Source: Neoroseomonas alkaliterrae (GTDB lineage Bacteria > Pseudomonadota > Alphaproteobacteria > Acetobacterales > Acetobacteraceae). From it: a DNA stretch of 64,000 nt. The stretch is from contig NZ_JACIJE010000008.1 of the NCBI RefSeq assembly GCF_014199195.1, positions 62,001 to 126,000 on the forward strand, given 5' to 3'. The position numbers were made by a program, and so were the translations under genes. Numbering within the stretch: the stretch's first letter is position 1; each line of letters opens with the position of its first letter. Below, one piece after another: positions 42,671 to 50,992 of the stretch. The notes beneath the pieces were generated by a model. The model saw only the letters and a program-made list of their open reading frames with translations, ran no database searches and was not told where the DNA came from.

Positions 42671-43648
42671 TCAGCCGGCCTCGATGCGGGCCTCGCGGAC
42701 GATGCGGCCCATCAGCTCCCGCTGCTCGGCCACATGCCGGGCGAAGGCGGCGGGCTCGGTGCCGAGGGGCAGCGCGCCGAGCGCGTCGAGGCGCTGGCGC
42801 ACCGTGGCGTCCGCGAGGGCATGCCGCGCGGCCTCGAACAGCCGCTGCACCGCCGGGGCGGGCGTGCCGGCGGGGGCGTAGAGGCCGTTCCATTCGTTCA
42901 GCTCGAACCCTTCGAAGCCCTGTTCGGCGATGGTCGGCACCTCGGGCAGCGGCGCGATGCGCTGGGCGGTCGAGACGCCGAGCGCCACCAGCCGCCCGTC
43001 GCGCACGAGCTGCAGCGTCGAGGAGACGGTGCCGAAGACGAAGACGATGTTGCCGCCGAGCAGGTCCTGCAGCGCCGGTGTGCCGCCGCGATAGGGGACA
43101 TGGGTGATGTCGAGCCCCGCGCGGTTGAGGAACAGCGCCGCGGCGAGATGCGCCGCCGTGGCATTGCCCGAGGAGCCGTAGGAGAGTTCCCGCGCCCGCG
43201 GCCGCGCCCAGGCGAGGAACTCCTGCACCGTCTTCGCCGGCACCTTCTGCGGGTTCACCGCGAGGATCTGCGGCAGCACCACCACCTGGCTGATGGGCGC
43301 GAAGGCGGTCGCGTAGTCGAAGGGCAGGTTGCGGATCAGGTGCGGGTTCACCGTATGCGCCATGGCGTCCACCATGATGCTGTGCCCGTCGGGCGCGCTG
43401 CGCGCGAGTTCCGCCGCGCCGATCGAGCCGCCCGCGCCGGCGCGGTTCTCCACCACCACCGGCTGGCCGAGCAGCGCGCCCATCGGGCCGGCGAGCAGCC
43501 GCGAGGTGGTGTCCACCCCGCCGCCCGGCGGATAGGGCGCGATCAGCCGGATGGGGCGCGAGGGCGACCAGGCGGCCCCCTGCGCGCGGGCCACGGAGGC
43601 CAGGGCGGGCGCCGCGAGGGCGGCGGTGATCAGGCTGCGGCGGTTCAT
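42671..43648 (-). CDS. Bug/TctC-family substrate-binding protein
   Basis: Periplasmic, 325 residues, signal peptide about 1-22 (MNRRSLITAALAAPALASVARA, Tat-like RRS). Mature part: PSRPIRLIAPYPPGGGVDTTSRLLAGPMGALLGQPVVVENRAGAGGSIGAAELARSAPDGHS, HVPYRGGTPALQDLLGG. It is next to another Bug gene (50 nt upstream) but they are not close copies. No TctA/TctB nearby. ATG 43648 is chosen; the longer reading has no family match. Confidence 0.9.
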   Translation of the reverse strand: MNRRSLITAALAAPALASVARAQGAAWSPSRPIRLIAPYPPGGGVDTTSRLLAGPMGALLGQPVVVENRAGAGGSIGAAELARSAPDGHSIMVDAMAHTVNPHLIRNLPFDYATAFAPISQVVVLPQILAVNPQKVPAKTVQEFLAWARPRARELSYGSSGNATAAHLAAALFLNRAGLDITHVPYRGGTPALQDLLGGNIVFVFGTVSSTLQLVRDGRLVALGVSTAQRIAPLPEVPTIAEQGFEGFELNEWNGLYAPAGTPAPAVQRLFEAARHALADATVRQRLDALGALPLGTEPAAFARHVAEQRELMGRIVREARIEAG

Positions 43649-43698
43649 GGCTCGGTCCTCCCCGGGATCGTCACCGGGGATGGATGGACCGCCGCGGC

Positions 43699-44652
43699 TC
43701 AACTGTCGAGGCGGATGCCCTCGCCGCGGATCAGCGCCTCCATCTCGGCGCGCTCGGCGGCGAGGAAGCGGGCGAAGGCGGCCGGGCCCTCGGCGGCGGG
43801 CAGCAGCCCCAGCGCATCGAGGCGCGGGCGCAGCGCCGGCTGGTTCACCGCATCCGCCGCCGCGGCGGCGATGCGCTGGACCACCGGCGCCGGGGTCGCC
43901 GCCGGCACCAGCAGGCCGAGCCAGTCGCCCATGGCGAAGCCGGGGAAGCCCTGCTCCGCGACGGTCGGCACCTCCGGCAGCCCGGGGAAGCGCTCGGGTG
44001 ATGAGACGGCGAGCGCCTTGACCCGCCCCTCGCGGACCAGCGGCGCGGCGAGGGCGGGCGAGGTGAAGCCGAAGGGCGTGTCGCCGCGCAGCAGGCCGGC
44101 GATCTGGTCGGCGCCGCCGCGATAGGGGATGTGCTCCCCGCGGATGCCGGCGCGGCGCAGCAACTGCGCCATGGCGAGGTGCACGCGCGCGCCGACGCCG
44201 ACGCTGCCGTAGCGGGCCTGGGCGGGCTCCTCGCGCAGCCGGGCGAGCAGGGCGGGCAGCGACCCGGCGCCGAACTCCGCCCGCGCGACCAGGATCAGCG
44301 GCAGGGTTGCGAGCAGCGTGACCGGGGCGAGGTCCCGCACATAGTCGAAGGCGAGGCCGCGCATCAGGAAGGGGTTCACCGACTGCCCGCCGGAATCGAT
44401 CAGCACAGTGGACCCGTCGGGCGGGGATTGCGCGACATGGCCGGCGCCGACGGCGCCCGATGCGCCGGAGCGGTTCTCGGGCGTCACAGTGGTGCCGAGC
44501 AGTTCACCCATGCGGGGCGCGATCAGCCGCGCGAGGATGTCGGTCGAACCGCCCGGCGGGAAGGCGATGACGAGGCGCACCGGCCGGTCGGCGGGGGCCT
44601 GGGCCAGGGCGGGGGCGGCGAGGGGCAGGGCGAGGAGGGCGCGGCGGAGCAT
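43699..44652 (-). CDS. Bug/TctC-family substrate-binding protein
   Basis: 317 residues. Signal peptide about 1-18 (MLRRALLALPLAAPALAQ). Bug motifs: VRLVIAFPPGGSTDILARLIAPRMGELLGTTVTPENRSGASGAVGAGHVAQSPPDGST and HIPYRGGADQIAGLLRGDTPFGF. Same operon direction as the Bug gene downstream. No cognate membrane genes. The ligand is unknown; paired orphans like this often bind different carboxylates. Confidence 0.9.
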   Translation of the reverse strand: MLRRALLALPLAAPALAQAPADRPVRLVIAFPPGGSTDILARLIAPRMGELLGTTVTPENRSGASGAVGAGHVAQSPPDGSTVLIDSGGQSVNPFLMRGLAFDYVRDLAPVTLLATLPLILVARAEFGAGSLPALLARLREEPAQARYGSVGVGARVHLAMAQLLRRAGIRGEHIPYRGGADQIAGLLRGDTPFGFTSPALAAPLVREGRVKALAVSSPERFPGLPEVPTVAEQGFPGFAMGDWLGLLVPAATPAPVVQRIAAAAADAVNQPALRPRLDALGLLPAAEGPAAFARFLAAERAEMEALIRGEGIRLDS

Positions 44653-44688
44653 GGCTCCCCCTGTCCCGACCCCACCCGCGCCGTCAAG

Positions 44689-45276
44689 TTAAGGCTTGGT
44701 TTCGGGCGGGGCGGCGCGGGCCCGCACCATGGCGCGCAGCGCCTCGAGCCGCGCCGGATCCTGGCCGCGCTTCGGCACGAGGATGGCGAGCGTCTCGCCC
44801 AGCATCACGAGCAGCAGCCCCTCCGTCTCCCGCAGGCCGATGACGGCATCCCAGCCGTAGCGGTTCAGGCTGTTCGCGCCGCTGACCGAGATGCCCTCGG
44901 GGCTCGCCTCGATGCGCTTGGGGCCGAGATAGTCCTCCCGCGGGGAGCGCCCCACCATGGCGCGCACGACCCGCCGCACGTTCCAGCGATGCGCCGCGTA
45001 GCTCAGCGGCGTGACGATGGCCGCAAGGACGCCGAGGATCAGCAGCGGCACGATGCCGTGGGCCAGCGGGTCGAAGCCCGCGAGGCCGAGGCTGTAGAGG
45101 TTCCATCCCGGCAGGACCACGGCGGCGAGCCCGTAGATGAGCAGGAACTGCCTGCGCCAGCGGGCACGCAGCCGGGGCGAGAAGGCCACCAGGAGGTTGA
45201 ACGCCTCGACATCGGGCATCGTCACCTCGACATCGAGGCGGACGGCCTCCGGCGGGGGCGGCGCGGGCGTGCTCAT
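44689..45276 (-). CDS. YcxB-like membrane protein (195 aa)
   Basis: A small membrane protein with two helices (about 44-62, LLIYGLAAVVLPGWNLYSL, and 73-92, IVPLLILGVLAAIVTPLSY) and a C-terminal globular part, WDAVIGLRETEGLLLVMLGETLAILVPKRGQ, the YcxB pattern. Function unknown. ATG 45276 gives a proline-rich start; the longer reading is a shadow of rarA. It lies 36 nt upstream of the Bug gene at 43699, on the same strand, and is divergent from rarA. Confidence 0.72.
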   Translation of the reverse strand: MSTPAPPPPEAVRLDVEVTMPDVEAFNLLVAFSPRLRARWRRQFLLIYGLAAVVLPGWNLYSLGLAGFDPLAHGIVPLLILGVLAAIVTPLSYAAHRWNVRRVVRAMVGRSPREDYLGPKRIEASPEGISVSGANSLNRYGWDAVIGLRETEGLLLVMLGETLAILVPKRGQDPARLEALRAMVRARAAPPETKP

Positions 45277-45479
45277 GCCCGGTCCCGATGGCATGCGGGG
45301 CGCGGGCGCACAATCCGCGCAGGGCCGCCCCGCGGCGGCGGCCTGCAAGGTTTCAGGGCGCGCGCCGCCTCGGCCGGCCGGCCGCGCCCGGGCGGGATCC
45401 TGGCGCTCCGCGGCCCGAGGAACGGGAATCGCCGCCCCGGCCGATGGATCGGGGCGCGGCCCCGGGGCATGATGGCGGC

Positions 45480-46811
45480 GTGCCAGACCGCCTCGATCTC
45501 TTCGGCGATGCCCCGGCGAGCGCGACGCCCGCCGCCGAGGCCGCACGCCCGCTCGCCGACCGGCTGCGGCCGCGCAGGCTCGATGATGTGGTGGGCCAGG
45601 ACCACCTGCTGGGCGAGGAGGGCAGCATCGCGCGGATGCTCGCGCGCGGCTCGCTCGCCTCGCTGATCCTGTGGGGGCCGCCCGGGGTGGGCAAGACCAC
45701 CATCGCGCGGCTGCTGGCCGAGGCGGCGGGGCTGCGCTTCGCCGCACTCTCGGCGGTGTTCTCGGGCGTCGCCGACCTCAAGCGCGCCTTCGACGAGGCG
45801 CGCGCGCGCAAGACGAACGGCCAGGGCACGCTGCTCTTCGTGGACGAGATCCACCGCTTCAACCGTGCCCAGCAGGACGGCTTCCTGCCGGTGGTCGAGG
45901 ACGGCACCGTCACGCTGGTCGGCGCGACGACCGAGAACCCCTCCTTCGCGCTGAACGGCGCGCTGCTGTCGCGCTGCCAGGTGATGGTGCTGAAGCGGCT
46001 GGACGACGCCGCGCTGGAGCAGCTCCTGGCGCGTGCCGAGGCGCTGACCGGCCGCGCCCTTCCGCTCGCGCCCGCCGCGCGCGCGACGATGCGCGCGATG
46101 GCCGATGGCGACGGGCGCTACCTGCTCAACATGGCCGAGCAGGTCTTCGCGCTGCCCGCGCGCGCGAAGCCGCTCGACACCGCGGCGCTCTCCGCGCTGC
46201 TCGCGAAGCGCGCGGCGCTCTACGACAAGGACCGGGAGGAGCACTACAACCTGATCTCCGCGCTGCACAAGGCGATGCGCGGGTCGGATCCGGATGCGGC
46301 GCTCTACTGGTTCGCGCGGATGCTGGTGGGCGGGGAGGATCCGCGCTTCATCGCCCGGCGCCTGACGCGCTTCGCCGCCGAGGATGTCGGCATGGCGGAC
46401 CCGCGCGCGCTGCCGCTCGCCATCGCGGCGTGGGAGAGTTTCGAGCGGCTCGGCTCGCCGGAGGGTGAGCTCGCGCTCGCGCAGCTCGTCGTCCATCTCG
46501 CCACCGCGCCGAAGTCGAATGCGGTCTATGCCGCCTTCGGCGCTGCCATGCGCGCGGCGAAGGAGACCGGCTCGCTGATGCCGCCGAAGCACATCCTGAA
46601 CGCGCCGACGAAACTGATGCAGGAGATCGGCTACGGCGCCGGCTACGAATACGACCACCATGCCGAGGAGGGCTTCTCCGGCCAGGACTATTTCCCCGAG
46701 GGGATGGCCAGGCAATCCTACTACCGCCCGACCGACCGCGGGGCCGAGGCCGCGGTGGCCGAGCGCATGGCGCGGTGGGAGGCGCTGCGCCGCAAGCGCC
46801 GGCGCGGCTGA
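45480..46811 (+). CDS. rarA: Replication-associated recombination protein A (MgsA/WRNIP1 family AAA ATPase)
   Basis: AAA+ ATPase acting at stalled replication forks. 443 residues. Seen: PLADRLRPRRLDDVVGQDHLLG, Walker A GPPGVGKT (66-73), FAALSAVFSGVADLKRAFDEA, Walker B LLFVDEIHRF, sensor ATTENPSFALNGALLSRC, and C-terminal RRLTRFAAEDVGMADPRALPLAI and PKSNAVYAAFGAAMRA. GTG 45480 gives VPDRLDLFGD and no upstream ATG fits; no strong ribosome binding site. Divergent from the YcxB-like gene. Confidence 0.94.
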   Translation: MPDRLDLFGDAPASATPAAEAARPLADRLRPRRLDDVVGQDHLLGEEGSIARMLARGSLASLILWGPPGVGKTTIARLLAEAAGLRFAALSAVFSGVADLKRAFDEARARKTNGQGTLLFVDEIHRFNRAQQDGFLPVVEDGTVTLVGATTENPSFALNGALLSRCQVMVLKRLDDAALEQLLARAEALTGRALPLAPAARATMRAMADGDGRYLLNMAEQVFALPARAKPLDTAALSALLAKRAALYDKDREEHYNLISALHKAMRGSDPDAALYWFARMLVGGEDPRFIARRLTRFAAEDVGMADPRALPLAIAAWESFERLGSPEGELALAQLVVHLATAPKSNAVYAAFGAAMRAAKETGSLMPPKHILNAPTKLMQEIGYGAGYEYDHHAEEGFSGQDYFPEGMARQSYYRPTDRGAEAAVAERMARWEALRRKRRRG

Positions 46812-47014
46812 AGGCGCCGCATCGGCATGCGCGGCCGGGCTTGGCGCGGCCGGAACCGGTCGCCTTGCATCCTTGCCGGCGGGCAGGGCCGGGCGTGCCG
46901 GCACCGCGCCCGCCTCCCGCGTCATGGCCGGGCGCGAGAACCGGACAAGGCGGGGAGGGGCTGGCCTTGCCCGCGCAGGGATGGCACGCGGCGATGGGGC
47001 CGGATGGGGATGTC

Positions 47015-47383
47015 ATGAACGGTGTCACTGCGTCGTCGGTTGCTCTGGTCGCGCTCGGCGGCGCGGCCGGCTCGGTGCTGCGCTACCTGGTCTCGATGGC
47101 CGGGCTGGCGCTGTTCGGGGCCGGGTTTCCGTGGGGGACGCTCGCGGTCAACGTGATCGGCAGCGCCGTGATCGGCGCGCTGGTCGCGGCCGGGCTCGAC
47201 GGGCAGGCGCGCTACCTGCTGATCACGGGGCTGCTCGGCGGTTTCACCACCTTCTCCGCCTTCTCGATCGACACGGTGTCGCTCTGGGCGCGCGCCCCGG
47301 CGCTGGCGGTGCTCTACGTCGCGGTGTCGGTCGGGCTGAGCATCGCCGCCTGCGCGGCAGGCTTCTGGCTGTTCCGGCGGTAG
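47015..47383 (+). CDS. crcB: Fluoride efflux channel CrcB/Fluc
   Basis: Inner-membrane fluoride channel that protects against fluoride. 122 residues with four helices. Seen: ALGGAAGSVLRYLV in helix 1 and GLLGGFTTFSAFSIDTV in helix 3 (the F-box phenylalanines and the sodium-binding T). ATG 47015 with MNGVTASSVALVALGG is chosen; ATG 46994 would add seven residues. It follows rarA by 203 nt, with no fluoride riboswitch recognised there. Confidence 0.9.
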   Translation: MNGVTASSVALVALGGAAGSVLRYLVSMAGLALFGAGFPWGTLAVNVIGSAVIGALVAAGLDGQARYLLITGLLGGFTTFSAFSIDTVSLWARAPALAVLYVAVSVGLSIAACAAGFWLFRR

Positions 47384-47420
47384 CGGCCGGCGCGCGAGAG
47401 GTTGCAGCCCGCGCGGGGCG

Positions 47421-47885
47421 TCACGCGCCGCGCAGCGAGGCCTGGACCAGCCCGTCGAGCGCCTGCAGGAAGCGCGAGCGCGCCGCGCGGTCGAGCGGCG
47501 GCGGCCCGCCGGTCGCCACCCCCGCCTCCCGCAGGCTGCGGCCGATCGCGCGGCTGGCGAGCGCGCCGCCGATGTTGTCGCCGTCCCAGACGCGCCCGTT
47601 CGGCGCCAGCGCCTTCGCGCCCTTGGCGAGGCAGCGCGCGGCAAGCGGGATGTCCGCGGTGACGCAGACATCGCCGGCCGCGATGTGCTCCACGATCCAG
47701 TCATCCGCCGCGTCCGCGCCCTCGCCCACCACGACGATGCGCCCCCCTGGCAGGGGCGGCGGCCGCACGCCGCGCGAGCCGTTGCCGACGACGACGACGG
47801 CGAGGCCGAGACGGCCGGCGACGCGGTAGCATTCCTCCCGCACCGGGCAGGCGTCGCCGTCGATGTAGAGGGTGGGCGCGCTCAG
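47421..47885 (-). CDS. YaiI/YqxD family protein (DUF188), probably CTG start
   Basis: A 154-residue protein of the UPF0178/DUF188 family, function unknown. The N-terminal motif LYIDGDACPVREECYRVA (about 6-23) is required by the family, then VVVGNGSRGVR, DDWIVEHIAAGDVCVTADIPLAARCLAKGA and the conserved GDNIGGAL. No ATG, GTG or TTG lies in frame before IDGDACP; the only canonical start is GTG 47843 inside the motif. CTG 47885 overlaps the upstream PrpF stop as CTGA, like the ATGA and GTGA junctions elsewhere here, so a CTG start is proposed. Last gene of the tctC-tctC-tctAB-prpF operon. Confidence 0.72.
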   Translation of the reverse strand: MSAPTLYIDGDACPVREECYRVAGRLGLAVVVVGNGSRGVRPPPLPGGRIVVVGEGADAADDWIVEHIAAGDVCVTADIPLAARCLAKGAKALAPNGRVWDGDNIGGALASRAIGRSLREAGVATGGPPPLDRAARSRFLQALDGLVQASLRGA

Positions 47886-48979
47886 CGGCCGGGCCAGATG
47901 CGGGCGGGGATGAAGACCTCGCCCGCCATCAGCTTGCGCGCGGTGCGCAGCGTGCCGCCGCCGAGCACCTCCACCGCCCCGTCGCCGGCGCGGCGCGTGC
48001 TGATCACGGCTTCCATCTGCCCGGTCGGGTGTTCGAGGAGGATGGTCTCGCGCTCGTTGGGGCCGATGCGCGCGAGGCCGTCGGCCACCGTGCCCGGCAG
48101 CATGCAGGCGGTGGCGATGCAGATGCCGCCCGTGACGGCCATCGCCTCGTGGCAGGCGAGCGGCGTGAAGTAGCGCGCGGCGATGCCCGCGCCGCCGGCG
48201 GGCTCGGCGACGATGGCGAATTTCGGGATGACGCGGCCTTCCGCATCGCCCATGCCCATCGCCAGGGAGGCGGCGCGGCGGATGCGCTCGATGCGCGCCA
48301 TGAAGTCGCGGTCGGCGTCGAGTTCCTTCGCGGTCTCGCGCGCCGTCTTGCCGAGATCGGCGGCGCGCGCGATCACCACCGGCATCGCGACATCGAGGCA
48401 GGTGACCTCCACGCCCCCGATCACGTCCTTGGCGTTGCCGGTTGGCAGCAGCCTGCCGGTCGCGCCGCCCACGGCATCGGCGAAGTTCAGCACGATGGGT
48501 GCCGCGGTGCCGGGGACGCCGGCGATCGCGGTATCGCCCTCATAGGTGACGCGCCCGCCAGGCGTCTGCACCACTGCCTCGATCAGCGCGCCGGTGTTGA
48601 CCGCGCGGATGAGCACGGAGGTCTCGCCTTCGCGCGCGGGCACGAGGCCCTTCTCGATGGCGAAGGGGCCGATGCCCGCCAGCATGTTGCCGCAGGTCGG
48701 GCCGAAATCCACGAAGGCCTTGTCCACCGAGACCTGGGCGAAGAGGTAGTCCACCTGCTGCTTCTCACCCGCCGCGGCGGGGGAGACGATGCAAACCTTG
48801 CTCGTCAGCGTGGTCGCGCCGCCCAGGCCGTCGATCTGCCGCGCATCGGGGCTGCCCATGACGGCGAGCAGCACCTTCGCGATCTCCTCGCGGCTCGCGG
48901 GCAGGTCGGAGGCGAGGAAATAGGGGCCGCGGCTGGTGCCGCCGCGCATCAGCGTGCAGGGGATGGCGGTCTGGGTCAT
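47882..48979 (-). CDS. PrpF/4-oxalomesaconate tautomerase family isomerase
   Basis: A 365-residue isomerase of the diaminopimelate-epimerase fold: PrpF (methylaconitate isomerase) or 4-oxalomesaconate tautomerase (GalD). Seen: IPCTLMRGGTSRGPYFLASDLP, GLGGATTLTSKVCIVSP, FGPTCGNMLAGIGPFAIEKGLV, and GIAARYFTPLACHEAMAVTGG. It moves a double bond in unsaturated tricarboxylates. Its place behind a tricarboxylate-type transporter suggests it works on the imported substrate. Its stop overlaps the next gene. Confidence 0.88.
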   Translation of the reverse strand: MTQTAIPCTLMRGGTSRGPYFLASDLPASREEIAKVLLAVMGSPDARQIDGLGGATTLTSKVCIVSPAAAGEKQQVDYLFAQVSVDKAFVDFGPTCGNMLAGIGPFAIEKGLVPAREGETSVLIRAVNTGALIEAVVQTPGGRVTYEGDTAIAGVPGTAAPIVLNFADAVGGATGRLLPTGNAKDVIGGVEVTCLDVAMPVVIARAADLGKTARETAKELDADRDFMARIERIRRAASLAMGMGDAEGRVIPKFAIVAEPAGGAGIAARYFTPLACHEAMAVTGGICIATACMLPGTVADGLARIGPNERETILLEHPTGQMEAVISTRRAGDGAVEVLGGGTLRTARKLMAGEVFIPARIWPGR

Positions 48980-48989
48980 CGGTGGTGTC

Positions 48990-50954
48990 TCAGCGCAGGG
49001 GCCAGGGCAGGTCGTAATGGTCCTGGAGCAGGCCGCCGGGGAAGATCAGGTTGAGGGAATGGGCGAGGATGAGGATGAAGCCGCAGGCCGCGGCCGTCAG
49101 CAGCAGCGTCTGCGCCCAGCCGCAGCGCGCCACCACGCGCAGGAAGGCGATGAAGAAGAGCGCGAGGGCGGCGAAGAAGCCGAGGAGCAGCGTCAGCCCG
49201 AGGAAACCGAGCGCCCAGCCGACGAAGGGCCAGGGCCCGGCATCCGTCGCCTTCGCCTCCTGGTCGAAGTTCGTGCTGCCCGCCGCCGTCGCGCCGCGCG
49301 CCTGGAAGACGAGCACGGTGAGCACCGACAGCCCGCCGACGGTCGCCACCACCACCGGCATCAGCGCGGCGAGGTAGGAGTTCTTCAGCCCCTCGAACAG
49401 CACCCAGACGAAGAAGGCGAGCAGCACCGCGGTGAAGGCGAGTTGCGGCAGCATGGAGGCGGCGCGGGATTCGTCCGCCGCGCCCTCGGTGTTCACATTG
49501 GCCTGGCTGCGCCGCAGCCCGGCCCACAGCGAGAGCAGCGTCAGCGCCAGGATGATGAGCGCGACCGGCCGGGTGAGGAACTCCCAGCCCGAGAACTGCA
49601 CCGCCTGGTAGAGGTAGCGCTCGGCGCCGAGGGAGAGCACGAAGCCGATCAGGAAGGCCGGGCGCGACCAGCCGAAGCGGCGCAGGAACAGCCCGAGGAT
49701 GCCGACGGCGAACAGCGCGATCAGGTCATAGACGCTGCGCGAGGCCTGGAAGGCGGCGAAGGAGATGACCATGATCATGAAGGGCGCGATCAGCGGGTAG
49801 CGGATCGTCGTCAGCTTCGCGATGCCGGGCGCGAGCAGGATGCACAGCAGCGTGCCCACGAAGTTGGCGATCGCGAGCGACCAGATGATGGTGTAGGTCA
49901 CGCCGAGGTCGCGATCGGCCATGGCGGGTCCGGGCTGCAGCCCGATCAGGATCATCCCGGCGAGGAAGATCGCCATCGAGCCCGAACCGGGGATGCCGAA
50001 CAGCAGCGTGGGCAGCAGCGCCCCGCCCTGGGTGGCGTTGTTCGCGCTCTCCGGGGCGATCACGCCGCGGATCTCGCCCTTGCCGAACCTCGAGGCGTCC
50101 TTCGAGGTCTGCATCGCGTGGCTGTAGGCGATCCAGTCCACCACCGAGCCGCCGATGCCCGGGATGGCGCCGATCAGCGCGCCGATGCCCGAGCAGCGCA
50201 GCACGAGCCAGGGGTTCCTGAGCACGTCCTTGATGCCCTGGATCCACCCCGTGCCCATCGGGTTCTGCTGGGCGATGGCGCCGCCGCCGCGCAGCAGGTT
50301 GAACAACTCGGGCAGGGCGAAGATGCCGAGGCCCACGATCACCAGCGGCAGCCCGTCGCTGAGATAGAGCGTGTCGAAATCCATCCGGTACTCGCCGGTG
50401 GCCGGCGCGGCGCCCACCATGCCGAAGGCGAGGCCGAGGCAGGCCGAGGCGATGCCCTTGGCGAGGTTGCCGCCCGACAGCGCCGCCACCGTGGACAGGC
50501 CGAAGAGGGTGAGCATGAAGAGCTCGGCCGAGCCGAAGAGCAGGATGATCGGCCGCGCCGCCATGACCGAGGCGGTCAGCACGAGCGCGCCGAAGAACCC
50601 CCCCAGCATGGAGGCGAAGAAGGCGGCCGAAAGCGCCCGCGCCCCCTGCCCCTGGCGCGCCAGCGGGAAGCCGTCGAGCACCGTCGCCTGGCTCGCGGAG
50701 GAGCCGGGGATGCCCATCAGGATGGAGGAGAAGGTGTCCGATGTCGGGATGACCGCGATCAGCCCGATCAGCATGGCGAGCGCGGAGGTCGAATCCATGC
50801 CGTAGATGAAGGGCAGCAGCAGCGACAGCCCGGCGATGCCGCCCAGGCCCGGCAGCACCCCGATCACGAGCCCGACCGAGACGCCGAGCATCATGAACAT
50901 CAGGCGCGTGGGCGTCAGCAGTTCGAGCAGCGCGCCGAAGATCACATCCATCAT
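48990..50954 (-). CDS. Tripartite tricarboxylate transporter, TctA permease fused to a TctB-like domain
   Basis: 654 residues. The first part (about 1-490) is TctA: ARLIGVLPGLGGIAGLSLLLPF-like start (VGLVIGVLPGLGGIAGLSLLLPFIYGMD), GIPGSSASQATVLDGFPLARQGQGARALSAAFFASMLGG, GAIPGIGGSVVDWIAYSHA, GEIRGVIAPESANNATQGGALLPTLLFGIPGS. The last about 165 residues, after a hydrophilic linker (SQANVNTEGAADESRAAS), hold four more helices like TctB. Normally TctA and TctB are separate genes. Together with a TctC-like protein this makes a sodium-driven importer for carboxylates. Confidence 0.9.
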   Translation of the reverse strand: MMDVIFGALLELLTPTRLMFMMLGVSVGLVIGVLPGLGGIAGLSLLLPFIYGMDSTSALAMLIGLIAVIPTSDTFSSILMGIPGSSASQATVLDGFPLARQGQGARALSAAFFASMLGGFFGALVLTASVMAARPIILLFGSAELFMLTLFGLSTVAALSGGNLAKGIASACLGLAFGMVGAAPATGEYRMDFDTLYLSDGLPLVIVGLGIFALPELFNLLRGGGAIAQQNPMGTGWIQGIKDVLRNPWLVLRCSGIGALIGAIPGIGGSVVDWIAYSHAMQTSKDASRFGKGEIRGVIAPESANNATQGGALLPTLLFGIPGSGSMAIFLAGMILIGLQPGPAMADRDLGVTYTIIWSLAIANFVGTLLCILLAPGIAKLTTIRYPLIAPFMIMVISFAAFQASRSVYDLIALFAVGILGLFLRRFGWSRPAFLIGFVLSLGAERYLYQAVQFSGWEFLTRPVALIILALTLLSLWAGLRRSQANVNTEGAADESRAASMLPQLAFTAVLLAFFVWVLFEGLKNSYLAALMPVVVATVGGLSVLTVLVFQARGATAAGSTNFDQEAKATDAGPWPFVGWALGFLGLTLLLGFFAALALFFIAFLRVVARCGWAQTLLLTAAACGFILILAHSLNLIFPGGLLQDHYDLPWPLR

Positions 50955-50992
50955 GGCGGTGGCACCCTATCCCCGGCGTGCGGAGAACGGCT

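Noticed and set aside
46812-47014. Fluoride riboswitch upstream of crcB
   Set aside because: A GGCGATGG-like string occurs at 46990-46997 but the conserved pseudoknot and downstream GGCTGATG pattern were not found.
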